From NCBI RefSeq assembly GCF_002142155.1, contig NZ_NASD01000023.1, positions 1 through 38,293 of the forward strand: 38,293 bases of DNA, given 5' to 3'. The notes under the pieces were generated by a model that saw only the letters and a program-made list of their open reading frames with translations, did not search any database and had not been told where the DNA came from. Of the stretch, positions 11,378 through 23,232 are shown piece by piece. The translations under genes were made by a program, and so were the position numbers. Source of the DNA: Gilliamella apis (GTDB taxonomy: Bacteria > Pseudomonadota > Gammaproteobacteria > Enterobacterales > Orbaceae). Position 1 is the stretch's first letter. Each line of letters opens with the position of its first letter.

Positions 11378-12142
11378 ATGAAAAAACTTATTAAACTTAT
11401 TGGCTTAACCGCTATTCTTACTGCATCAATAGCACAAACTGTTGCTGCCGATGTGAATATCTATTTTACTCGTCATGGTAAGACTATGTTTAATAAAGTG
11501 CATCGTGCACAAGGGTGGTCAGACACACCTCTTACTAAACCTGGTATTGAAGTTGCAGAGCAACTTGGCCGAGGTTTAAAAGATGTTGATTTTATTTCGG
11601 TATATTCAAGTGACTCTGGTCGTGCCAGACAAACAGCAAGAATCGTACTTGAATCTAAAGGTGAAACTAAATTAAACATTAATGAAATGGAAGGTCTACG
11701 TGAAACTTGCTTTGGTGATTTTGAAGGTGATCTTGATCCAAACATGTGGAACCCAGCTGCACAACATTTAGGTTATGAGTCAGACAAAGCCTTAATGGCG
11801 GATTTAGCTAAAGGTAAAGTTACTCTTAAAAAAATGATGGATGCGATCAAAGCTGTTGAGAAATCAGGTCAAGCTGAAGATTACAATGCTGTTAAAACTC
11901 GTATGCAAGCCTCATTAAAGGCTATTGCTAAATCTGCTCAAGAACAAGGTGGTGGTAATGTATTGGTGGTCTCTCACGGTATGGCAATTATGGCAATGGT
12001 TGAAGAGATGTTAGACAAACCAATCACGAGTGGACTTGGTAACGCGAGCGTAACTAAAATCCGTTATACTGATGATGGTAAATTTATCGTTGAATCATTA
12101 GGCGATATGAGCTATGTAGAAAAAGGCAAAGCTAGCAAATAA
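11378..12142 (+). CDS. Periplasmic histidine phosphatase family protein
   Basis: Histidine phosphatase superfamily enzyme with a Sec signal peptide (MKKLIKLIGL, cleavage near TVAADV) but no lipobox, so probably soluble periplasmic. Catalytic residues are complete: IYFTRHGKTMFN phospho-acceptor His, SSDSGRARQTA arginine, LRETCFGDFEG general acid, and the second His in VVSHGMA. It is a clear paralogue of the lipoprotein at 9046, sharing the order of motifs and the GW-(S/A)D-(T/S)PLT region. It ends the LicT-controlled group and is followed by a strong terminator. Substrate unknown; removal of phosphate from sugar phosphates before PTS uptake is a reasonable guess. Confidence 0.87.
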   Translation: MKKLIKLIGLTAILTASIAQTVAADVNIYFTRHGKTMFNKVHRAQGWSDTPLTKPGIEVAEQLGRGLKDVDFISVYSSDSGRARQTARIVLESKGETKLNINEMEGLRETCFGDFEGDLDPNMWNPAAQHLGYESDKALMADLAKGKVTLKKMMDAIKAVEKSGQAEDYNAVKTRMQASLKAIAKSAQEQGGGNVLVVSHGMAIMAMVEEMLDKPITSGLGNASVTKIRYTDDGKFIVESLGDMSYVEKGKASK

Positions 12143-12149
12143 TCTTTAC

Positions 12150-12179
12150 AAAAAGACTCACTAACGTGAGTCTTTTTTT
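12150..12179 (+). terminator. Terminator of the beta-glucoside locus
   Basis: Perfect 12-bp stem AAAAAGACTCAC / GTGAGTCTTTTT with TAAC loop and T run, eight bases after the phosphatase stop. Confidence 0.93.
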
Positions 12180-12442
12180 ATTATTGTTGAGCCATATTCT
12201 ATTCCCTCGACTCTACTTAATCACTTTACTTTCGATATTAATAAATAAAAATAATAAGCTAGTTTACTCATACTCATCATTCGTAATAGTCTTATAATAT
12301 TTTTATTAATCAATTTGTTAACAAAAATAATTTTAATAACTACTGAATTGAACAATCTAAAATAAACAACTATTTTTACTACTTAAATTACATTAACTGG
12401 TTATAATAAAGTATCGCTTAATCGGTAATATTAGGATTTTTC
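12180..12442. other. AT-rich intergenic region before ogt
   Basis: About 260 nt of strongly AT-rich sequence with no ORF or strong hairpin. It presumably holds the ogt promoter; I found no recognisable operator. Confidence 0.4.
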
Positions 12443-12982
12443 ATGTTTTATATTAGCCACTATTCGTCACCAATGGGATTGATAACTTTAGCTAGTCAAC
12501 ACAATAAATTAATTGGTGCCTGGATTGAAGGACAAAAATATTTTGGCCAAATTGTTAATGCGACCAAACAAGAAAAATCTAATTTAGCAATATTTAATCA
12601 GACTAAAAAATGGTTAGACGACTATTTTCTAGGCAAAAAACCATCTATAAAACAATTATCACTGGCTCCTCAAGGTAGCGCATTTAGGCATATGGTATGG
12701 GACATATTAGCACAAATTCCTTACGGTGAAGTCATTACCTATGGCTATATCGCAAAACAAGTGGCATTGCAATGTAATAAGCCACATATGTCCAGTCAAG
12801 CCGTTGGTGGAGCAGTTGGTCACAATCCGTTATCAATTATTATTCCTTGCCATCGGGTTATTGGAGCCAATGGTAACTTAACTGGTTATGCTGGTGGGAT
12901 TGATAAAAAGATCTGGTTGCTAGAACATGAACGAGTAGATATGCAGAAATTTTTTCTGCCTAAGAAAGGCACAGCGATTTAA
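12443..12982 (+). CDS. ogt: Methylated-DNA--protein-cysteine methyltransferase
   Basis: Suicide repair enzyme that transfers the alkyl group of O6-alkylguanine or O4-alkylthymine to its own cysteine. The active-site motif PCHRVIG places the acceptor at C136, and the DNA-binding helix region around 95-125 and the GYAGG turn are intact. The 179 residues match Ogt rather than the larger Ada protein, with no N-terminal zinc/AraC parts. AGGA lies upstream of the ATG. Monocistronic. Confidence 0.93.
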   Translation: MFYISHYSSPMGLITLASQHNKLIGAWIEGQKYFGQIVNATKQEKSNLAIFNQTKKWLDDYFLGKKPSIKQLSLAPQGSAFRHMVWDILAQIPYGEVITYGYIAKQVALQCNKPHMSSQAVGGAVGHNPLSIIIPCHRVIGANGNLTGYAGGIDKKIWLLEHERVDMQKFFLPKKGTAI

Positions 12983-13357
12983 ACTAAAATTGAAACACTC
13001 TATATTTTACTTTAACCATGTATGTTGTAGACGATAATTCTGCGTCAAATGCCGTTAATAACGCATTTGGTAGACGCTTGCTTAACTTATTCTATTGAGA
13101 ATCGACAACTTGCCATCCAATCATTAACATATTTTTTTGTTGTGAAAATCTTACTTTTAATTCATGATCTATAATTCAGTAACAATAAAGCTACCCTCAT
13201 TATAAACGCGTAAAAATACACTTTCTTTACTATAACAATATCCCCTTATATTGAGATTGTAAGACTAATGTTTTACGAATAGTTATTTAAAATCTTACAT
13301 ATAAATCTCAATACAATGGATAATATTTTAATTTAATTGTTAAACTTCTTATAGCTA
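12983..13357. other. 375-nt intergenic region with one large hairpin
   Basis: Between convergent ogt and the lectin-like gene. Apart from the hairpin at 13042-13077 it is AT-rich, with no ORF that has a credible ribosome-binding site. Confidence 0.5.
13042..13077. repeat. Long imperfect inverted repeat after ogt
   Basis: Nested stems GCGTC/GACGC, CAAATGC/GCATTTG (13046-13052, 13063-13069) and GTTA/TAAC form an extended hairpin or cruciform between convergent genes. There is no proper T run, so it may be a degenerate bidirectional terminator or a dispersed palindromic unit. Confidence 0.55.
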
Positions 13358-15211
13358 TTAAGGTGAAACACAAGCTATATAATTGTCTGATGAATTTTCT
13401 AATAATCCTACGTGACCTGCATCCATATTAACAAATGATGGAATTAGTTCTCTCACTTTGTCATGGTCAGAGTTGTTATTCTTAAACTTAATTATCTTCG
13501 ATTTTGAAGTAGCAATTAAATAATTACTATGCGACCAATCACTATCTGGATAATTAAGGCACCTTCTGCTACTTTTATCTAAACATCCCCATTCATTGAT
13601 TATTCCACTGAACCATTCGCCATCTTTACGATAGCTCAACTGGCGAATAGCGTTTGTAGATGCGGGATTAACAGCCCCAGTGCCTGTAATAGACGACTGA
13701 TCTATCATTTCCCAATAGAGATCATTGGTCAAATCATGCATTTCACTTAGCCGATAACCTGTACCTAAACGACGACACTCATCTTGACCTTTCGCCTGAT
13801 ACAACAATAAATCTTCTTTGGTATTAATATTTTGATAAACAATATCGGTAGGAATATACCAACGCATCAACTTAAATTCATAAAGTATCTTACTTTTTTC
13901 ACTATCTGCATACAGTCTAAATGTAGAAGGACTAAAACTTTTATCATTAGATGTTATGCGAGGACCAGTTAAAGTTATCTTTAAACCTTTCTGTGGTACA
14001 CCATAAGGCTCGCCATAGCCCCACCAATTATTATGAGGCCAGCCAGTTATTCCCGTACTTAAGGTTAATCTAACATTACCACCTTCTACAGCACTTATGC
14101 TACTACCATTGGCCGCGATCACCGCTTCTGGACTTATTCCTGCCAATAACAAATAAAAATATAATCCATTAGAGCCTGTACTAGGAAAATTATTGTTATA
14201 AACTGAATTTTCACCATCATAATTACCGCTGTTTCGTGCGCCATTAGTCTTAAATCCTTTACTTGGATAACCTCTATACATCCAGTCAATTATACCAGAA
14301 TCCCATCCCGGCCTATCGAACAACATAATACCACCAGTCATAATAGCTTCAGTACTATCATCATATAATAGACTCGGTTGAGCATAGCAGACATGAGGTT
14401 CGACTTTAGGGTTTATATAATAATTATGGCTACCGCCCATAAAACTACTTTTATTCGGCTCACCATATAGGGTTTTTAATTCACCATTACTTGCGGTTAT
14501 GGTTAATTTATAAGGACCATCACATTCAATAAATTTACTATGGGCATTGTTTTTAACTTTGTCTGTCACATCAACGCCATTAATATTTTCCCATGTAACA
14601 CCTATATCACCACTCGCTGTTGCTATAACTTCACCGGTTACATCGTCGTAACCATCGCCATCATCATCACCAAAATAGTTATACGGTGACTTGAGTAAAT
14701 CAGACATTTTCACTTTAGGGTAATTAGTATTGCCTGACTGGGGTAACGGAACGATGGTCTGGATACTCGCATAAGTATCGCCTTGATTCGGTAACTCAAT
14801 TGGATTAGTAAGACTTGATTCATCATTTGAAGCATTAATTACTGTACCATCAGATAAAGTGATACCCAATAAACTTTCCGTACTATCGACTTTAGAGATA
14901 CCTCCATCATAAGTAAGATATGGTGCACCACCATAAATTGTATTGACTGTAGTTATATTTAAAGCATATGAGGAATTAACGGAAATGGTTAATAAACTAT
15001 TTATAACCAATACACTTATTAGCATCGGTTTTAAACAAAAAAAAGATTTTATAAAATTGACTTTAAAAAACAAAAAGTTAACAGTAAATAAATCTTTAAA
15101 AGAAAAAAATGAATGTTGATTCTGAGGTAAATATATTGCTAACATTGCAGCAATTAATCGGTTAAATAATCCTAATTTATGTTTAGTTACTGAACAACTA
15201 CTTGGTAACAT
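13358..15211 (-). CDS. Large secreted lectin-like (adhesin-type) protein
   Basis: A 617-residue exported protein with an unusually long N-terminal region: about 84 residues, Phe-rich and hydrophobic, before a cleavage-like NSSYA. It starts at an ATG behind AAGGA. The mature part has an acidic DDDGDGYDD stretch (near 180), a WENINGVDV segment, a CYAQP motif and a Cys-bearing C-terminal region (C-RRLGTGYRL, later EWG-CL and YPDSDW) resembling C-type-lectin-fold (Lcl_C/DUF1566-like) modules. The gene at 36759 is a paralogue: LNITTVNTIYGGAPYL aligns with LSTYTTNIIRGNAPEL, CYAQP with CYAKP and EWG...YP.S.W with the same pattern. Probably surface-displayed or secreted; ligand unknown. No membrane anchor or beta-barrel is evident. 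Confidence 0.65.
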   Translation of the reverse strand: MLPSSCSVTKHKLGLFNRLIAAMLAIYLPQNQHSFFSFKDLFTVNFLFFKVNFIKSFFCLKPMLISVLVINSLLTISVNSSYALNITTVNTIYGGAPYLTYDGGISKVDSTESLLGITLSDGTVINASNDESSLTNPIELPNQGDTYASIQTIVPLPQSGNTNYPKVKMSDLLKSPYNYFGDDDGDGYDDVTGEVIATASGDIGVTWENINGVDVTDKVKNNAHSKFIECDGPYKLTITASNGELKTLYGEPNKSSFMGGSHNYYINPKVEPHVCYAQPSLLYDDSTEAIMTGGIMLFDRPGWDSGIIDWMYRGYPSKGFKTNGARNSGNYDGENSVYNNNFPSTGSNGLYFYLLLAGISPEAVIAANGSSISAVEGGNVRLTLSTGITGWPHNNWWGYGEPYGVPQKGLKITLTGPRITSNDKSFSPSTFRLYADSEKSKILYEFKLMRWYIPTDIVYQNINTKEDLLLYQAKGQDECRRLGTGYRLSEMHDLTNDLYWEMIDQSSITGTGAVNPASTNAIRQLSYRKDGEWFSGIINEWGCLDKSSRRCLNYPDSDWSHSNYLIATSKSKIIKFKNNNSDHDKVRELIPSFVNMDAGHVGLLENSSDNYIACVSP

Positions 15212-15741
15212 GTATCAATCCTTTGTAAAAGTATTATATTTTTTATTATGAAAAATCAATTTTCTAAAAAAAGTATAAATAATATCATTAGCCATATCAA
15301 ACTTTGTAATGTTAAATTTTGTCAAATAATGTAAAGTAAAGTTAACTAAAACGCTTTGATTTTATGTTATAAATTTGAAATAGTTTTAGCTGACTTTAAT
15401 AAAGACTAAAATATTGTTAATTTTAGTTACTACCGCGCAAAAATTTTTATCACAGTTGATTAATAAGTTAATATTAAACTACAAAAAATACTTTTTAGGC
15501 TTTTAATACAGGACAAATTGATGCTAATTCTGAAAATTAACCATTTAGAAGCTAATCAGATAATTAATTGGTTGATAAAGAGACTTTTTATTAAAATAGA
15601 TTAATAATTCAATGTTCAACTTTTAATAATGTAGTTTTATTACTGTCGAAAATTTAAATCATCATATAGTTACAATGATAATCACCAGTAAACTATCTAT
15701 TATTAGTTATCAACCTCACCAGTTAAATTTAGGAAAAAAAA
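15212..15741. other. 530-nt AT-rich intergenic region
   Basis: Holds the promoter of the lectin-like gene (minus strand) and, further away, only AT-rich sequence. The one coding possibility is a 27-codon ORF at 15521-15604. No strong terminator for lysO was found. Confidence 0.4.
15521..15604 (+). CDS. Possible 27-residue small protein
   Basis: An ATG seven bases after AGGA (15510-15513) opens a 27-codon frame encoding a basic, Ile/Leu-rich peptide ending in LFIKID. It lies alone on the plus strand inside a long intergenic region. Such ORFs arise by chance in AT-rich DNA, so this is a weak candidate. Confidence 0.2.
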   Translation: MLILKINHLEANQIINWLIKRLFIKID

Positions 15742-16650
15742 TTAGAATAATCCAGAATTAAACAGAGTCATAAATATTGGCATTATTAACGTTAATAAAA
15801 AACCTTGCACGATGGCTGGTGGTACAATACTTACCCCAGCACCTTTTTGCAGCATAGGTAAGGTAAAATCCATTGAGGTTGCGCCACATAAACCTAGTGC
15901 TGTAAGTTTATATCGTTTGATTAAGGTAGGAATTAAGATAATGGCACATAATTCTCGTAGAATATCATTTAAGAAAGTAGCACTACCAATGATTGGACCA
16001 TGAGCTTCAGTCATCAATATTCCCGATAATGAATACCAACCAAATCCTGATGACATTGCCAACCCTACTCGCACTGGTTGTGCCAATATCAAGGCGGCTA
16101 TAATACCACCTAAAAAGGTACTTAGAATGACAATAATGGTAGTAGCAATACCCACTTTATTCAATAAAATCTGTTTTAACGAAATATTATTACTACGCAA
16201 TTGAATACCAATAAGTAATAGTAAAAAGACTAAAACCACTTTGGTAATATCTTCACTATATTGCCAAATAAAAAGTGGAAAAAGTCCTGCAACAAATCCT
16301 GCTATCAATGCAATACAGACCCGCAAGGATTCCAAGATCATTTTAAATCGTGACTCATAAGTTTGGCTGCTGTGGGTGGTGCGCCATGGCAGTAATATAT
16401 CTACTAGGGCTAAGAAAATGAAATTACCACCAAAAGTGCAGATAAAAATAATACCAGTATAAAACAGGATAATTTTTAAATTAGCAGCGAGATTATCTAA
16501 ATGAGCTAGTTCGGTTCCCATTATAAATAATATAAAATAGACCATCCAGCTTAGAACTTGGTTTATTTTGGCGATCCACTTTTGCTCTTTAAATCTAATC
16601 AAATAACCTAAACATAACGGTACTAAAGCAATAAGAATACCAAAATACAT
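15742..16650 (-). CDS. lysO: Lysine exporter LysO (YbjE) family protein
   Basis: Inner-membrane exporter of L-lysine and toxic lysine analogues. The 302-residue protein is strongly hydrophobic with about eight membrane segments and a conserved C-terminal half: SSGFGWYSLSGIL, the acidic residue of LMTEAHGP, and FLNDILRE, with the GATSMDFTLPMLQ segment typical of LysO. Length matches E. coli LysO (299). AAGGA precedes the ATG. No lysine riboswitch fits in the 100 nt upstream. A YbjX-type gene lies directly upstream on the same strand; ybjE and ybjX are also near each other in E. coli. Confidence 0.93.
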   Translation of the reverse strand: MYFGILIALVPLCLGYLIRFKEQKWIAKINQVLSWMVYFILFIMGTELAHLDNLAANLKIILFYTGIIFICTFGGNFIFLALVDILLPWRTTHSSQTYESRFKMILESLRVCIALIAGFVAGLFPLFIWQYSEDITKVVLVFLLLLIGIQLRSNNISLKQILLNKVGIATTIIVILSTFLGGIIAALILAQPVRVGLAMSSGFGWYSLSGILMTEAHGPIIGSATFLNDILRELCAIILIPTLIKRYKLTALGLCGATSMDFTLPMLQKGAGVSIVPPAIVQGFLLTLIMPIFMTLFNSGLF

Positions 16651-16750
16651 ATTTCATTCCTTAATTATCATTTTTATATTAAAAGTATTAGATAGATTTG
16701 GATCTTGATTAATATCGCTTGCAATATAATGCAAGCGATAGATTAAAAGA

Positions 16751-17695
16751 TTATTTTAATAATGCTAATTGTGTTTCAATATTGTTCTTGAGCTCATCTA
16801 GTAATGCATAACGATTGCGATACTCAGAACGCTTTTTACTGGCAACCTCTTCAAGTGATTTGCGGTTAATTTGTGTTGGTAAGATAAATAACGATCTTTC
16901 GTCTTGTTTGCCGTCAATGGTTAACCAAAAATCATCATAGTCAGATAAGATTCTCTCTTGTCGGCTGTTATAACGCCAGTTGTTGTAGACATGCGTTTTA
17001 TTACCTACCGCTATAATCTGTTCAAGTTGAAAATAACTCGCAATAATTAACGCTGCCTCAACAGCCACGCGTTTAGGAAAAAGCCCATAGCACTGTTTTG
17101 TTGCCTGTTGTACTCGGGTTCGAGCTTCATGATGCCCTGTTCCTTGTAAGCCGGAAATAAAAAGAGTTGGCTTTTGTTGATATTTGGCGATGGAAAAAGT
17201 TAACGTTGCTAAATCAATGCCGTCATTATCATAAAAATAGAGACTGAGTTCACCCTCCCGAGCATATTTATTACGTGCTTGAATCGCAATTTTTATATTG
17301 GCTTCATTTTTTGCTGTAATACTAGCCAATTCAAAGGGGGTATCTAAGTTATAAAAGGCTTTAGTCATGCTATCAGGACGATTAGCCAAAAAATCATAAT
17401 GATAAGCTAATGCCTCGTACCGCTCTTGTTGACTCAAACAAGAAGCTAAATAAGGTCGTTGTAGTTTACAAGGTAAATTAGTTTGGCATGATAAATAGTA
17501 ACCAAGTAACTTGTATTGTCTTAATTTGTCTAATAATTTAAGCGTAATAGGACTTAAAAATAGAGTTCGAAAAAAAAATTTATAACGATAAGTCGGTTTA
17601 AGCCATAATTCGTTAAGTGGTAATTTACCTGAACAAAGCCAGTTAAAAAGTTGCCATTTACTTTTAGGCTGGGACATATTCGTAATATTATTCAT
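16751..17695 (-). CDS. ybjX: VirK/YbjX family (DUF535) protein
   Basis: A 314-residue protein of the DUF535 family, which includes Shigella/Salmonella VirK and E. coli YbjX; these are linked to envelope stress and antimicrobial-peptide resistance, with unknown biochemistry. Family landmarks are LFISGLQGTGHHEARTRVQ, YGLFPKRVAVEAAL, AVGNKTHVYNNWRY and the SDYDDFW segment. No signal peptide or membrane helix is evident. The start shows no clear ribosome-binding site, and an in-frame ATG six codons on is an alternative. It may be co-transcribed with lysO 100 nt downstream. Confidence 0.85.
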   Translation of the reverse strand: MNNITNMSQPKSKWQLFNWLCSGKLPLNELWLKPTYRYKFFFRTLFLSPITLKLLDKLRQYKLLGYYLSCQTNLPCKLQRPYLASCLSQQERYEALAYHYDFLANRPDSMTKAFYNLDTPFELASITAKNEANIKIAIQARNKYAREGELSLYFYDNDGIDLATLTFSIAKYQQKPTLFISGLQGTGHHEARTRVQQATKQCYGLFPKRVAVEAALIIASYFQLEQIIAVGNKTHVYNNWRYNSRQERILSDYDDFWLTIDGKQDERSLFILPTQINRKSLEEVASKKRSEYRNRYALLDELKNNIETQLALLK

Positions 17696-17896
17696 AAGCA
17701 GAAAAAAGTATTCGTATTGGTTAATATATAAAAGAGTTATATGTGGTTAAATTATAAATTATCAATTAGATATTTATGATTATTTTCAAATTTAAGGCAC
17801 CATTTCAACGTAAGTGCCTAAGAGTACAACACAACCCAAAGCAACGCAACCCTTATGGTGTTATGTCACCGCTTGAGTAATAAAAATAAGCAATAA

Positions 17897-17922
17897 AAAA
17901 CGGTGAACTGAGTCACCGTTTT
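17897..17922 (-). terminator. Terminator of the pyrG-eno operon
   Basis: AAAACGGTGA / TCACCGTTTT stem with a T run on the minus strand, about 30 nt beyond the eno stop. Confidence 0.9.
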
Positions 17923-17950
17923 ATTAAAAGGCATCGTTTATAAAAACGAA

Positions 17951-19282
<1,332 letters not shown>

Positions 19283-19306
19283 CTATAATGTAAATATAAA
19301 CTATTT

Positions 19307-20959
<1,653 letters not shown>

Positions 20960-21218
20960 TTAATTGAACAATATCACATCAGTTTAAACGATAAAACCCA
21001 TGCAATATATGATGAATCAGACGGGAAAATAGTATAACAGAATATGGCTTAGCTCACAATTGAATAATTATGTTTAATCGATAAGTTACTCACTTTGCTT
21101 AATGAAATAAGATCTATTATTTAGATAATCCGTCTAATATTAATCCCAATATAGTTAATATTTTTTTGATATCTTTTTCAGTAGAACGTTTTATTGGCGA
21201 TTAACGATATAATTTAAA

Positions 21219-21911
21219 TTACTTGGCGAATTTCCCCTTAAATTCGATAAACTCTTTAAGGTTATCGATATTTTTAATTTCTAATTTACCTGCAACTTTA
21301 TGTACGATATCTAAGTTAATTAACTCATTAACAGCACGACGATAAACACGGTCAGTAGTGCCAAAACGTTCTGCTTCTAAATAGTTTTTTTGAAAGTTAT
21401 TAACCGGGTGAATATTAAGGTGATGTTGATACATATCAAAAGCAATGTTGTAACAAATTGAATATAATGTTCTTTTTAAGAAGATATCTAAGGTTTCTTG
21501 ATAATCAAAGGCGATAGCACTAGCGAAAAACAGTGCTAATTTAGGATGTTCAAGTAATGATTGATATAATTTATCAATACTAACGACAGCGATAGTTAAT
21601 GCTTCTTCGGCGATAATATCAAATTGACATAGATAGTTGGTGAAGAACTCCATTTCGCCAAATATATGCTCATCGCAATCTACCGTACCTATATGAAATC
21701 GACGTCCATTATTGGCCTGATAACGTATTGAAATCGTACCATTATAAACAACAATTAAATTATCGACTTTACATCCTTGACGAAAAAGCGTAGTTTTTTC
21801 ATCTACGATTTTTTTTTCAACAATACATTGCTCAATAATTGAAGCAAACAACTTATTATTATCTTGCCAATAATGACTAAAACGACCTTTATTTAATGAT
21901 TTTAATTGCAT
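21219..21911 (-). CDS. Crp/Fnr-family regulator, YeiL-like
   Basis: A cyclic-nucleotide-binding-fold regulator of about 230 residues. The N-terminal beta-roll (residues ~30-120) has LFRQGCKVDNLIVVYNGTISI and an FGEMEFF segment; a helical dimerisation region and a C-terminal winged-helix segment follow (GTTDRVYRRAVNELINLDIV). It most resembles E. coli YeiL, which lies beside nucleoside genes. The ATG at 21911 is preferred over an in-frame GTG at 21920 because the GTG lacks a ribosome-binding site. Position after deoD and an MFS gene suggests control of nucleoside or purine salvage. The effector is unknown. Confidence 0.72.
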   Translation of the reverse strand: MQLKSLNKGRFSHYWQDNNKLFASIIEQCIVEKKIVDEKTTLFRQGCKVDNLIVVYNGTISIRYQANNGRRFHIGTVDCDEHIFGEMEFFTNYLCQFDIIAEEALTIAVVSIDKLYQSLLEHPKLALFFASAIAFDYQETLDIFLKRTLYSICYNIAFDMYQHHLNIHPVNNFQKNYLEAERFGTTDRVYRRAVNELINLDIVHKVAGKLEIKNIDNLKEFIEFKGKFAK

Positions 21912-22039
21912 ATCACTCACACATTAATATTCGATAACGTATAGATACTTAATGATCTACAGCGTTATCTTTTTCTAATTTGGTACAATTATAGTCAATA
22001 ATAATAAAAGATATGCCATTTCAATCTAATCTATTATTT

Positions 22040-23200
22040 TTAATTATTGACCCTTTTCTTTAAAAGAATTGAAATCACCAACATAACAATAATAACAGCA
22101 TAAAGTATAGGTATCGCATTCATGATAATTTGAATACCCAAATAGTTATATAATTTCGAGCTTATAGCTGGACTAAACATAGCCCCAGCACTACCACTAA
22201 TTAAAATGAATGAAACATTTTTACTTGATGCTTTTTTTACAAAGGTCACGCCATAAGCCACAAAAGCGTTATATAAAGCAGAGCATACAAATCCATATCC
22301 ATAAGTATAGTAACCAATATAATCAATATTTTCAGTATTGACGATCATCAGTGTCATTATGAAGGCTAATAAAATGATAGAAATAAAAAAATGCTCAATT
22401 TTAACTCGCGTTACAATCGCCGTCGAAACTAATGCTCCGATTAAGGCTGCTGTCCAATATTGAGTAATAATGTTGCCTGCATCTTCAAACGAAATTAAAA
22501 ATTTTTGGCTAACAAATAGAGGAGCCCAAGTTAAAAACGTATATAACGCTAACATCGCCAAAAATAAACCGAAACCAGAAGATAAAATACCAAAGTTCCA
22601 TTCAGATCGCTGATGCTTCTCTTGTTTTGCTTTAGGCTGATTAATTAAATCAAAATTAGTAAATAAAATAATGATTAACATCAATACAGCAACTATTCCA
22701 ACCGTTAAATAGCTACTAGCCCAAGATAGATTATGAGTTAAAGCATAGGTAGTGATTAGCGGGAAAATGATACCAGCAATATTAAATGTAGCATCTTGTA
22801 CCACTAACATTGTACTTTGTATCTTATCTTGCCAAGTCGATACCACAATTGTACCCGCGATACACAACCCTATTCCACCACACAAGCCTATCAAAGTCAT
22901 ACAAACTTCAAGTATTATTAGCGAGTTGGTGATATATAAAATAAAGGAACTAATAACAATAATTGTATAACTAAGTAAGGTAATTCGTTTAATCCCAATA
23001 ATATCGATTAAAAAGAAAGCCAAAATAGTTCCTATTAAAGCCCCACCATTTAATAAAGAAAAAATGAATGCAACACTGTTTACATCTGCATTAAAATTTT
23101 GTGCTATTGGTTCTATTAGCATACCAAACTGAGAGGCAAAACCAGCCATAATAAAGTTAGCTAAAAAACTAATAAGTGTGAGCGATAATTTATTTTTCAT
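22040..23200 (-). CDS. MFS transporter, TsgA-like
   Basis: A 12-helix major facilitator protein of about 386 residues. The region after the central loop (EWNFGILSSG..., TWAPLFVSQ, SFEDAGNIITQYW) aligns with the corresponding part of E. coli TsgA (YhfC), and overall length agrees. TTG at 23221 is possible, but GGATGGA immediately before the ATG at 23200 makes that the likely start. It starts 32 nt after the deoD stop, so the two are probably one operon. Context suggests a nucleoside, nucleobase or pentose substrate, but TsgA itself has no firm substrate. Confidence 0.8.
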   Translation of the reverse strand: MKNKLSLTLISFLANFIMAGFASQFGMLIEPIAQNFNADVNSVAFIFSLLNGGALIGTILAFFLIDIIGIKRITLLSYTIIVISSFILYITNSLIILEVCMTLIGLCGGIGLCIAGTIVVSTWQDKIQSTMLVVQDATFNIAGIIFPLITTYALTHNLSWASSYLTVGIVAVLMLIIILFTNFDLINQPKAKQEKHQRSEWNFGILSSGFGLFLAMLALYTFLTWAPLFVSQKFLISFEDAGNIITQYWTAALIGALVSTAIVTRVKIEHFFISIILLAFIMTLMIVNTENIDYIGYYTYGYGFVCSALYNAFVAYGVTFVKKASSKNVSFILISGSAGAMFSPAISSKLYNYLGIQIIMNAIPILYAVIIVMLVISILLKKRVNN

Positions 23201-23232
23201 ATTTCCATCCGAAAAAGGCAATAAATAACCAA

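Noticed and set aside
16651-16750. Lysine riboswitch ahead of lysO
   Set aside because: Only 100 nt separate it from the upstream gene, too short for the lysine aptamer, and no matching conserved elements were seen.
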